From Bacteroidota bacterium (GTDB taxonomy: Bacteria; Bacteroidota; Bacteroidia; JACPRZ01), in the NCBI GenBank assembly GCA_016193485.1, contig JACPRZ010000029.1:17901-81900 (forward strand): a stretch of 64,000 bases of DNA, written 5' to 3'. Every line of letters begins with the position of its first letter. Position 1 is the stretch's first letter. The notes beneath the pieces are model-generated. The model saw nothing but the letters and a program-made list of their open reading frames with translations. It did not search any database and was not told the DNA's origin. The position numbers and the translations under genes were made by a program. Positions 40,055 to 48,155 of this stretch are shown here, piece by piece.

Positions 40055-41578
40055 GTGAACAACACAAGGTTAATAAGATCAGCGCTGATTTCGGTTTACC
40101 ATAAGGAAGATCTGGATGAAATCCTTCACCTTCTCTCCGGTATTCCTGCAATCCTCTATTCCACGGGCGGTACACTTTCATATATAAAATCACTGGGATT
40201 GAAAGCGATTGCGGTTGAGGATATCACTTCCTATCCTTCAATCCTTGGCGGCAGGGTAAAAACCCTTCATCCGAAAGTATTCGGAGGGATATTAGGCAGG
40301 CGTGATATGCTGGAAGATGTTGCCCAGATGAACAAATATGAAATTCCTGAAATAGACCTGGTAATTGTGGACCTTTACCCTTTTGAAGAAACGGTCTCAT
40401 CTGGCGCTTCGTTTGAAGAAATCATCGAAAAGATAGACATCGGGGGTATATCGCTCATCCGCGCTGCAGCAAAAAATTTCAATGATGTATTAATCATCCC
40501 ATCGCAAAAACAATATCCCTTTCTGAAGTCAATCCTTGAAAACCAAAAGGGAAACACAACGTTTGAAGACAGGAGAAAGATGGCAAATGAGGCGTTCAGG
40601 ATTTCATCACAGTACGATAATGCAATCCGGAATTATCTGAGTACCGGTCATCTTCCCGATGGAGGACTTGATTTATCAGGTGGCGTATCGTTGCGTTATG
40701 GAGAAAATCCCCACCAATCGGGAAAATTCTACGGTAACCTTGACGATGTATTTGAAAAGTTGCACGGCAAGGAGATTTCCTATAATAACCTGCTCGATAT
40801 TGATGCCGGTATTAACCTGACCGGTGAATTTGACGGTCCCGGAATAGCAATCCTCAAGCATAACAATCCATGCGGAGTTGCCTGTTGCAATAACCAGGTT
40901 GAAGCATGGCAGAAAGCGCTTGAAGGCGACCCGGTATCGGCTTTTGGCGGAGTAATTGTTGCGAACCGGGAAATCAGTGCAGGCGCTGCAGAAGAAATGA
41001 ACAAATTGTTTTTTGAGATCATCGTGGCTCCGGGATATGAAGAAAAGGCGCTTGAACTGCTGAAATCAAAAAAGAACCGCATTATCCTGAGGCAAAAAAA
41101 ATATTCTCCACCGCTGAAAACAGTGCGTACCGTATTGAACGGATTACTGGAGCAGGACAGGGATAAGCATGTTGAAAAGCCGGGTGAACTTAAATGCGTT
41201 ACGAACCGAACGCCTTCTTCCGGAACAATTGAAGAATTACTCTTTGCCAATAAGATTGTAAAACATGCCAAATCCAATTCGATAGTCCTGACAAAGGGAA
41301 AGCATTTGCTTGGCATCGGTTGCGGGCATGTTTCGAGGGTTGATGCATTAAATTTTGCCATTTCAAAAGCACGGGCCACCGGGAAAGACCTTACCGGTGC
41401 GGTAATGGCATCGGATGCATTTTTTCCGTTTGCCGACTGCGTAGAGATTGCTAACGGGGCAGGCATCAGGGATGTGATCCAGCCGGGCGGCTCGGTAAGG
41501 GATAACGATTCAATAGAATTTTGCAACAAGCAAGATATGACGATGGTATTTACGGGGATCAGGCATTTCAGGCATTGA
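40055..41578 (+). CDS. purH: Bifunctional AICAR transformylase / IMP cyclohydrolase
   Basis: It catalyses the last two steps of de novo IMP synthesis (AICAR to FAICAR, then ring closure to IMP). The N-terminal MGS-like cyclohydrolase domain shows LYSTGGT, GGRVKTLHPKVFGG, VDLYPFEETV and DIGGISLIRAAAKN. The transformylase domain shows LRYGENPHQ, KHNNPCGVA, DPVSAFGGVIVANREI, QPGGSVRDND and TGIRHFRH. I chose the GTG at 40055, giving 507 residues starting (M)NNTRLIRSALISVYHK, the usual family length and N-terminus. The frame runs back to 39989 with a non-conserved 22-residue extension. It lies upstream of mreB, as in many Bacteroidota. Confidence 0.93.
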   Translation: MNNTRLIRSALISVYHKEDLDEILHLLSGIPAILYSTGGTLSYIKSLGLKAIAVEDITSYPSILGGRVKTLHPKVFGGILGRRDMLEDVAQMNKYEIPEIDLVIVDLYPFEETVSSGASFEEIIEKIDIGGISLIRAAAKNFNDVLIIPSQKQYPFLKSILENQKGNTTFEDRRKMANEAFRISSQYDNAIRNYLSTGHLPDGGLDLSGGVSLRYGENPHQSGKFYGNLDDVFEKLHGKEISYNNLLDIDAGINLTGEFDGPGIAILKHNNPCGVACCNNQVEAWQKALEGDPVSAFGGVIVANREISAGAAEEMNKLFFEIIVAPGYEEKALELLKSKKNRIILRQKKYSPPLKTVRTVLNGLLEQDRDKHVEKPGELKCVTNRTPSSGTIEELLFANKIVKHAKSNSIVLTKGKHLLGIGCGHVSRVDALNFAISKARATGKDLTGAVMASDAFFPFADCVEIANGAGIRDVIQPGGSVRDNDSIEFCNKQDMTMVFTGIRHFRH

Positions 41579-41650
41579 GATTTTAGGATTTATGGATTTG
41601 AAAATCCAAAAATCTTGAAATCTATTAATCTTAAAATATGAAATTTCCTT

Positions 41651-42673
41651 ATGGCTTTATTTGATTTCTTAACCCAGGAGGTCGCCATTGACCTTGGTAC
41701 AGCCAATACGGTGATCATTCACAATGATAAGGTAGTGGTGGATGAACCCTCGATTGTGGCAATTGAACGCAATACCGGCAAGATCATCGCGATAGGCAAG
41801 GAAGCGATGCTGATGCACGGCAAAACGCATGAGAACATCAAAACCATAAAACCGCTTAAAGACGGTGTGATTGCCGATTTTCATGCTGCCGAAGAAATGA
41901 TACGCGGTTTTATCCGTAAACTCAATCCCGGCAGGCGGCTTTTCACCCCTTCACTGAAAATGGTCATCGGTATTCCATCCGGTATCACTGAAGTAGAAAA
42001 ACGGGCAGTGCGCGATTCTGCCGAACATGCGGGGGCAAGGGAGGTTTACCTTATCCATCAGCCCATGGCCGCAGCCATCGGTATCGGAATTGATGTGGAA
42101 GAACCTCAGGGGAATATGATTATTGACATCGGGGGCGGAACAACCGACATTGCGGTAATAGCCCTCGGTGGTATCGTTACCGATAAGTCCATCCGTATTG
42201 CAGGAGATGAATTCACTGCCGATGTGGAAGAATATATAAAAAAACAGCATAACATACTCATCGGGGAACGAACGGCAGAAAAAATAAAAATAGATGTCGG
42301 TTCGGCACTGACCCAACTGGACGATCCACCGCCCGACCTTGCGGTTCAGGGCCGTGATACGATGATGGGGATACCCAAGGAAATCTATGTAACATACTCG
42401 GAGATCGCACAGTCACTTGATAAGTCCATAGCAAAACTGGAAGAAGCCGTGATGGCAGCCCTCGATGCCACTCCGCCCGAATTATCGGCTGATATTTATA
42501 AAACGGGTATTTACCTTACAGGGGGGGGTGCCCTGCTTCGCGGACTCGATAAACGACTTTCTTACCGGACAAAACTGACGGTACATGTTGCGGAAGATCC
42601 CCTGCGGGCCGTTGCAAGGGGAACCGGCATTTCCCTGAAAAACGTAGAAAATTTTCCCTTCCTGATACGCTGA
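41651..42673 (+). CDS. mreB: Rod shape-determining protein MreB
   Basis: 340-residue bacterial actin that positions peptidoglycan elongation machinery at the inner membrane. Nucleotide-binding motifs are intact: IDLGTANT (phosphate 1), DIGGGTTDIAVIALGG (phosphate 2) and TGGGALLRGLD (adenosine). The N-terminus MALFDFL resembles the membrane-binding start of other MreB proteins. First gene of mreBCD; mreC begins 4 bases after the stop. A G8 tract (42521-42528) encodes the Gly-Gly-Gly of the adenosine motif. Confidence 0.96.
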   Translation: MALFDFLTQEVAIDLGTANTVIIHNDKVVVDEPSIVAIERNTGKIIAIGKEAMLMHGKTHENIKTIKPLKDGVIADFHAAEEMIRGFIRKLNPGRRLFTPSLKMVIGIPSGITEVEKRAVRDSAEHAGAREVYLIHQPMAAAIGIGIDVEEPQGNMIIDIGGGTTDIAVIALGGIVTDKSIRIAGDEFTADVEEYIKKQHNILIGERTAEKIKIDVGSALTQLDDPPPDLAVQGRDTMMGIPKEIYVTYSEIAQSLDKSIAKLEEAVMAALDATPPELSADIYKTGIYLTGGGALLRGLDKRLSYRTKLTVHVAEDPLRAVARGTGISLKNVENFPFLIR

Positions 42674-42677
42674 CGGA

Positions 42678-43508
42678 ATGCGTAATTTATTTCTCTTTAT
42701 CTGGCGGCACCATTTCATCTTTCTTTTTCTTCTGATGGAAGCGGTATGCACCGTTCTTATCATCAGGAATAACAACTACCATTTTTCTGCATACCTTAAT
42801 TCATCCGGTGCTTTAACCGGTTCCATATATGCGGGATTTAATGCGATAGCCGAATATTTTTCCCTTAAAGAGGTCAACGAACAACTCTCCACCGAGAACG
42901 CCCGGCTTAGAGCAAAAACAAAGTATTCATTCAGCGTCTATAACCGGGGGCTCTTCAGGATTGGTAAAAATGTTTACCGGCAGCAATACCTCTACCTTGA
43001 AGGTAAGGTTGTGAACAACTCAATCAACCGCAGGAATAACTACTTCACTCTTTCAATCGGGAGCGAACAGGGGGTGAAACCGGGGATGGGCGTTATATCA
43101 CCTGACGGTATTGCGGGAGTTATAAAAGATGTATCGGCCGGATACAGTACCGTGATGTCGGTATTACACAAGAACACCCGTGTGAGTGTCAAAATTAGAA
43201 AAAATAACTACTTCGGCACCATGGTATGGGACGGAACCGATTACCGCAAAGCGACTTTACTTGATGTTCCTAAGCATGTGGAATTAACACGTGGCGACAC
43301 AGTAATAACCAGCGGCTTTTCAACGCTCTATCCCGAAGGAATTGTGGCGGGCACAATCGGATCATTCACAAAAGATCAGGAGGACAATTTTTATGTCATC
43401 ACCCTGAACCTTTCAACGGATTTCGGTAAAATGGATTTTGCGTATGTAGTGGTGAACCTGTATGGTGTTGAACAGCAGGAACTGGAAAACCGCTCTGACA
43501 ATGATTAA
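42678..43508 (+). CDS. mreC: Rod shape-determining protein MreC
   Basis: 276 residues with one N-terminal transmembrane helix (about 10-30), a coiled coil (about 60-85, LKEVNEQLSTENARLRAK) and the periplasmic double beta-barrel domain (KVVNNSINRRNNYFTLSIG, GVKPGMGVISPDGIAGVI, GDTVITSGFSTLYPEGIVAG). It links MreB to the periplasmic elongasome. It overlaps the mreD start by 8 bases, indicating translational coupling. Confidence 0.93.
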   Translation: MRNLFLFIWRHHFIFLFLLMEAVCTVLIIRNNNYHFSAYLNSSGALTGSIYAGFNAIAEYFSLKEVNEQLSTENARLRAKTKYSFSVYNRGLFRIGKNVYRQQYLYLEGKVVNNSINRRNNYFTLSIGSEQGVKPGMGVISPDGIAGVIKDVSAGYSTVMSVLHKNTRVSVKIRKNNYFGTMVWDGTDYRKATLLDVPKHVELTRGDTVITSGFSTLYPEGIVAGTIGSFTKDQEDNFYVITLNLSTDFGKMDFAYVVVNLYGVEQQELENRSDND

Positions 43509-44013
43509 CCTGGTAACCCGCAATATAATCCGCTTCCTGGTATTGGTTCTTTTTCAGGTGCTTGTACTGAATAATATTTACCTGTCCGGTTTTATTAACC
43601 CAAATCTCTATATTTTGTTCATCCTGCTCCTCCCGGTAAATACTGCCCCCCCCACGGTCATGCTGTTATCCTTTTTTATCGGTTTATCAGTGGATATCTT
43701 TTCCGATACGGGGGGAATGCATGCTGCCGCATCCGTATTTCTTGCATTTTGCCGTCCCTATATTCTTAAACTATTGTCGCCCCGCGAAGGGTATGAATAC
43801 ATTACCGAACCTGCCATTAAACAACTTGGCTTCACCTGGTTTCTCGTTTATATTTTTATGCTCGTGCTGTCACATCACCTGGTTCTTTTCTATGTTGAGG
43901 TTTTCAGGTTCAGTGAATTTTTTTATACATTTGCCAAAGTCCTTCTCAGTACGGTAACTACCGTAATTATTATCTTTCTTGTACTCTTCCTGGTTCAAAG
44001 GAAGAAGGAGTAA
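43501..44013 (+). CDS. mreD: Rod shape-determining protein MreD
   Basis: 170 residues from ATG 43501 (MINLVTRNIIRF), whose start overlaps the mreC stop in the ATGATTAA junction. About five transmembrane segments are evident, with the conserved FFIGLSVDIFSDTGGMHAAA region. It partners MreC in the inner-membrane elongasome. A C8 tract (43646) encodes Ala-Pro-Pro. Its stop is followed at once by the next ATG. Confidence 0.9.
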   Translation: MINLVTRNIIRFLVLVLFQVLVLNNIYLSGFINPNLYILFILLLPVNTAPPTVMLLSFFIGLSVDIFSDTGGMHAAASVFLAFCRPYILKLLSPREGYEYITEPAIKQLGFTWFLVYIFMLVLSHHLVLFYVEVFRFSEFFYTFAKVLLSTVTTVIIIFLVLFLVQRKKE

Positions 44014-45147
44014 ATGACACCGGTTCCGGAAAGAAAAAAAAGAATTCTCATTGCTCCCCTTGACTGGGGACTGGGCCATGCCACACGGTGCATCCCGGTA
44101 ATACGTGAATTCACTGCAGCAGGTGCCGATGTCATTATCGGTTCAAATTCGGCAGCGATGATTCTTCTCCGGAAAGAATTTCCGCAACTTGAATGGGTTG
44201 AACTCCCGGCATATAATATCAGGTATCGTTTTCCCGGTTCTATGTTTTTATCGGTCACTGCAGCATTACCCGGAATTATTTTTACGATTATCCGGGAACA
44301 TAACCGGCTTCAACAGATTATCAGGACGCATAAAATTGATGCCGTCATTTCAGATAACCGATGGGGGTTATGGACAAAAAAAGTCCCATCCGTATTCATC
44401 ACCCACCAGGTAATGATAAAATGCCCTCACCTCCTGAAATTTTTGGAGCCGCTGCTCTGTTTTCTGCACAAACAAATCATTAACCGTTTTACTTTTTGCT
44501 GGATACCTGACCTTGAAGGTGACGGCAACCTTTCCGGAGACCTTAGTCATAAATATCCGGTACCGCGGAATGCTAAATTCATCGGATGGATTTCACGGTT
44601 TATGGGGCAGGATAATGAAAATAGGGAAAATATTTATGATCTTATTGTAATTTTATCGGGACCGGAACCACAGCGAACTAAAATGGAGAAAAATATTTTG
44701 AATCAATTGAAGAGTTTTTCCGGCAAAGTAATTTTCTGTAGAGGTCTTCCGGCAGGAGACATGGAGTTACCGGAATGGAAGGGATATTGCACAGTTGAAT
44801 TTTTAGACCATCTTAATTCAGATGAAATGGCATTAAAAATATTGCAATCCGGAATAATTATCGCCCGTTCCGGCTATTCAACGCTGATGGATTTGGCCGT
44901 TTTAGGCAAGAAAGCCATTCTTATTCCCACACCGGGACAGCCCGAACAGGAGTACCTTGCGGAATATTCGGGATTGAATAACCGTATGTTCATTGTAAGG
45001 GAGAAAAACTTTCTGTTACATGATGCAATTACCCGGGCAATGAAAATTCATAACGAAGTTGGCAGAATACCGGTTCAGCGGGAAAATTCTAGCAAATTAA
45101 AAACGACAGTTCAAGAGTTTTTGAATCGCATCAGACCTTCCTGGTAA
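44014..45147 (+). CDS. GT-B fold glycosyltransferase-like protein (MJ1255/MurG-like family)
   Basis: 377 residues, cytoplasmic. The N-terminal half opens with RILIAPLDWGLGHATRCIPVI, the nucleotide-binding-like start of the GT-B family related to MurG and archaeal MJ1255-type proteins. The C-terminal half has VILSGPEPQRTKME and SGYSTLMDLAVLGKKAILIPTPGQPEQEYLA, a donor-binding pattern of glycosyltransferase family 28. It directly abuts mreD (zero-base gap) and is likely part of the mre transcript, suggesting an envelope-glycan role. Substrates cannot be told. In many Bacteroidota this position holds the genes for PBP2 (mrdA) and RodA. Confidence 0.8.
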   Translation: MTPVPERKKRILIAPLDWGLGHATRCIPVIREFTAAGADVIIGSNSAAMILLRKEFPQLEWVELPAYNIRYRFPGSMFLSVTAALPGIIFTIIREHNRLQQIIRTHKIDAVISDNRWGLWTKKVPSVFITHQVMIKCPHLLKFLEPLLCFLHKQIINRFTFCWIPDLEGDGNLSGDLSHKYPVPRNAKFIGWISRFMGQDNENRENIYDLIVILSGPEPQRTKMEKNILNQLKSFSGKVIFCRGLPAGDMELPEWKGYCTVEFLDHLNSDEMALKILQSGIIIARSGYSTLMDLAVLGKKAILIPTPGQPEQEYLAEYSGLNNRMFIVREKNFLLHDAITRAMKIHNEVGRIPVQRENSSKLKTTVQEFLNRIRPSW

Positions 45148-45152
45148 GTTAT

Positions 45153-46328
45153 TTACGTACCACCGGGTACTGCCTTTTTTTTCGTTTCAAACTCAAACAA
45201 AACCGAAAACCGCACAGTATTTTCAAGAGGATGATTCTGTTCGAACGGAATAAGGTAAGCGAAATCAACTCCGAAGAATTTATATCTGAATCCCATTCCG
45301 GCAGTAAAAAATTGCCGTGCGCCTTTGTTTTCGTGTTCGTAAAAAAGTCCTGCACGGAAAGCCAGCATCTTATTATAGAGGTACTCGGTGCCTGCCGACA
45401 CGTTTATTTCGTTTATTTCTTCCCTGATTCCGCCCGGAGCATCGGTAAATGATCCGGCCATACCGTCAATAAGCGGTTTTTTCATCCACTCATTATTGGT
45501 ATCATTTGGGTTGGGTGTCGGTACAAGCAGTTTATTGAAATCAAGTAACAGCATAATTGAATTGTACCGGTCAAGTTCAACGGAAAGTGAAGGTCCCAGG
45601 CGCATGTTAACAGGAATAAAATTTCTTTCACCCGAATTGTCGTATGATATTTTTGAACCGATATTTGAAATATTCAGGCCGGTTGCGAAGATGCAATTCA
45701 AGTCAGAAAGCAGAATATTCCTCCGGTAATAAACCGACAGGTCGGCAGCAACCGATTTGCCGGGATGAGTGAGAACACCACCCTGGGCAAGGTAAATATT
45801 TCCAAACAGGTTGGAATAAATGTACCGCATGGAAATAGCGCCAGATAAATTTTCGTTAATTTTAACAGCATACGCGGCATCGGCAGCAAATTCATAAGGA
45901 TGGAATTTTCCGGTTACGGTACCTGTAATACTTGTAAATACAATTTCACCCAATGAGAAGTAACGGTACGACATTCCTAAAGTTTGATTATTTTTCAACC
46001 GGATAAATCCCGACCAATACAGGAAATGAATATCATTGACCAGCGCCCTTAGCCATGGGGTATATGAAAATGAGAACCCAATATCCTTATTAATAAAAGC
46101 AAATTTGGACGGGTTGTAGTGCATTGAAAACGGATCGGCTACTGAAGCGACACCTGCTTCACCGAGCGCACCACCACAGGCATCCGGGGCAGGAAGCAGG
46201 AAAGGTACTGCGGTAGTTACCACATTTCGCTGACCGGCTATTTGGGATTGGAATAATGAATTAATTTGTCCTTGAGCGCTTAAGGTGAATTGGCAAATAA
46301 TAATTACCGATATCCGGTAAAATTTCAT
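45153..46328 (-). CDS. PorV family T9SS outer-membrane protein, second copy
   Basis: 391 residues with signal peptide 1-20 (ending SAQGQ). Strongly similar to the PorV encoded at 46824-47969: shared blocks include AGQRNVVTTAVP, SYTPWLRALVNDI, GNIYLAQGG, SVAADLSVYY and GERNFIP. PorV is a FadL-like barrel that shuttles T9SS cargo from the translocon to the PorU sortase. Having two copies, separated only by ispF, may reflect cargo specialisation. It ends 5 bases from the convergent glycosyltransferase stop. It carries a short extra tail (KKKAVPGGT). Confidence 0.85.
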   Translation of the reverse strand: MKFYRISVIIICQFTLSAQGQINSLFQSQIAGQRNVVTTAVPFLLPAPDACGGALGEAGVASVADPFSMHYNPSKFAFINKDIGFSFSYTPWLRALVNDIHFLYWSGFIRLKNNQTLGMSYRYFSLGEIVFTSITGTVTGKFHPYEFAADAAYAVKINENLSGAISMRYIYSNLFGNIYLAQGGVLTHPGKSVAADLSVYYRRNILLSDLNCIFATGLNISNIGSKISYDNSGERNFIPVNMRLGPSLSVELDRYNSIMLLLDFNKLLVPTPNPNDTNNEWMKKPLIDGMAGSFTDAPGGIREEINEINVSAGTEYLYNKMLAFRAGLFYEHENKGARQFFTAGMGFRYKFFGVDFAYLIPFEQNHPLENTVRFSVLFEFETKKKAVPGGT

Positions 46329-46336
46329 GGAGGGTA

Positions 46337-46834
46337 TTAATTTTTTACGATCAATACAACCGCAAAAGCGGCAATACCTTCTTCTTTTCCGATGAATCCG
46401 AGTTTCTCGGTAGTAGTGGCTTTTACGGAGATGCAGTTAACCGGTATCCCGCAAACACCGGCAAGAACTTTCTTCATCTTTTCAATATGACCGGATATTT
46501 TCGGCTTCTGGAGGCAAACCGATGAGTCGATATTTACTATTCTGAATTTTTCTTTTTTCAGAAGTGAAACCACCTCTTTCAAAAGAATCCGGCTGTCAAT
46601 ATTTTTATATTTTTTTGAAGTATCCGGAAAATGGTATCCGATGTCGCGCAATCCTGCAGCGCCCAGCAGGGCATCGCAGATTGCATGGATGAGTACATCC
46701 CCGTCCGAATGGGCTTCAACGGCTTTTGAATGGGGAATATCTACCCCTCCCAGGCGCAGGCATCTGCCTTTTTTTAAACGGTGGATATCAATGCCGAAAC
46801 CGGTGCGGAAGAAGAAATGGTTTTTATAAATCAA
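46337..46834 (-). CDS. ispF: 2-C-methyl-D-erythritol 2,4-cyclodiphosphate synthase
   Basis: 165 residues; catalyses cyclisation of CDP-ME-2-phosphate to MEcPP in the non-mevalonate isoprenoid pathway. Metal ligands are in GIDIHRL (Asp16, His18) and AHSDGDVLIHAICDALLGA (first His). The DIGYHFPD and KATTTEKLGFIGKEEGI motifs are conserved. The start overlaps the upstream porV stop by 11 bases and the next porV begins 8 bases after its stop, so ispF is embedded in a porV-ispF-porV transcript. Confidence 0.95.
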   Translation of the reverse strand: MIYKNHFFFRTGFGIDIHRLKKGRCLRLGGVDIPHSKAVEAHSDGDVLIHAICDALLGAAGLRDIGYHFPDTSKKYKNIDSRILLKEVVSLLKKEKFRIVNIDSSVCLQKPKISGHIEKMKKVLAGVCGIPVNCISVKATTTEKLGFIGKEEGIAAFAVVLIVKN

Positions 46835-47969
46835 AATTCAGGGTAAAGCGCAGGGTATTTTCAAGCGGGTGTTTCTGTTCGGTGGGGATGAGGTATCCGA
46901 AGTCGAGGCCGAAAACATTATATTTTAACCCGGCTCCGATGGTGAAAAACTGGCGGGCGCCTTTATTGTCATCTTCGTAAAAATAACCCGCCCTTAGCGC
47001 GAATTGCCGGTCGTACCAGTATTCGGCTCCCACCGAAAGGGTCACTTCATTGAGTTCTTCCCGGAATCCGCCAGGTGCATCCGAAAAAGAGCCGAGCATT
47101 CCGTCAACAATCGGTTTTTTCATCCATGCCTGGTCGGTATCGTTGGGATCGGGTGAAGGAACGAGCAGTTTGTTGAAATCAACTACAAACATCATGGAAT
47201 TAAATTGGTCAAGGTCAACGGAAAGAGAGGGTCCCAGGCGCATATTAATCGGTATAAAATTTCTTTCACCCGAATCGGTATAGGATATTTTAGACCCGAT
47301 GTTGGAAATGTTGAGCCCCGATGCAAACAGGCCGTTCTTGCCGGAAAGCAAAATCTTCCTCTGGTAATAAACCGACAGGTCGGCAGCAACCGACTGCCCG
47401 GGACGTGTCAGAGCGCCACCCTGGGCAAGATAAATATTCCCGGAAAGGTTGGAATAAATATAACGCAACGCCAGTCCGCCAGAGAAATTATCGGATAATT
47501 TACGCGAATATGCGGCATCAAGAGCGAATTCATGAGGATTGAAATCACCGGTCACATTTCCCATAATATCAGTAAAAACAATATTACCGAGAGAAAAATA
47601 GAGCAATGACATTCCCAGTGCCTGGTCTTTGCCAACTTTTTTGAAGCCGGTAAGATACCCAAGGTTAATATCATTCACCAGCGCTCTTAACCAGGGTGTA
47701 TAAGATACTGCATAACCGTTATCTTTTGTAATAAAGGCGAGTTTGGCGGGGTTCCAGTGAATTGAGTTGGCATCGGGTGTTGAGGCCACTCCGGCATCCC
47801 CGAGTGAACCACCGCGTGTGTCAGGGGCGATCAACAATAACGGTACGGCTGTAGTGACTACATTTCTTTGCCCGGCAAGTTCTTTAGTTGTAAGTGTTTG
47901 CTGTGCCTGCCCGCTTTCAATTGTGCCAAACAAGGCAAGTATCGTTAATATATTAAAAGTGGAATTCAT
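46824..47969 (-). CDS. porV: T9SS outer-membrane protein PorV
   Basis: 381 residues, signal peptide 1-22 (ending SGQAQ). FadL-like outer-membrane barrel; the opening RNVVTTAVPLLLIAPDTRGG and GSLGDAGVAS are typical of PorV (LptO/PG27). PorV binds sorting domains of secreted cargo and forms the attachment complex with PorU, Z and Q. It sits directly downstream of porU, the classic order. A TACCTTTG box 73 bases upstream suggests its own promoter. Confidence 0.92.
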   Translation of the reverse strand: MNSTFNILTILALFGTIESGQAQQTLTTKELAGQRNVVTTAVPLLLIAPDTRGGSLGDAGVASTPDANSIHWNPAKLAFITKDNGYAVSYTPWLRALVNDINLGYLTGFKKVGKDQALGMSLLYFSLGNIVFTDIMGNVTGDFNPHEFALDAAYSRKLSDNFSGGLALRYIYSNLSGNIYLAQGGALTRPGQSVAADLSVYYQRKILLSGKNGLFASGLNISNIGSKISYTDSGERNFIPINMRLGPSLSVDLDQFNSMMFVVDFNKLLVPSPDPNDTDQAWMKKPIVDGMLGSFSDAPGGFREELNEVTLSVGAEYWYDRQFALRAGYFYEDDNKGARQFFTIGAGLKYNVFGLDFGYLIPTEQKHPLENTLRFTLNFDL

Positions 47970-47984
47970 GGATAAAATCTGTTT

Positions 47985-48150
47985 ATCATTATCTGTAATT
48001 AATCGGTGTAATAAGAATAATCAATATAATCGGTGATATATCAAAGGTAAATAAAAATCCGAAAATGATTACAGGGATTTCAATATAATTACATAGATGA
48101 AATACAAAAATGCAATCCCCGTAATCCTTCTAAAATCTATGTAATCTTAG
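47985..48150. repeat. Intergenic inverted-repeat cluster between porU and porV
   Basis: The porU-porV gap contains repeated AATCGGTGTAAT-like and GATTACAGGGATT/AATCCCCGTAATCC arms, with ATTACATAGAT paired to ATCTATGTAAT. The pattern is of dispersed palindromic repeats often seen between Bacteroidota genes. No ORF is seen. Confidence 0.5.
48042..48049 (-). promoter_or_regulatory. Candidate -7 box TACCTTTG for porV-ispF-porV
   Basis: It matches TAnnTTTG and is identical to the typA box. It predicts transcription start near 48035 and a leader of about 66 bases. The -33 region has TTTTCGG rather than a clear TTTG. Confidence 0.45.
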
Positions 48151-48155
48151 TATAA

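Noticed and set aside
41580..41650. Promoter or riboswitch before mreB
   Set aside because: The 70-base gap holds only A/T-rich repeat-like sequence with GGATTT-GA-AAATCC. No consensus box or known riboswitch was recognised.
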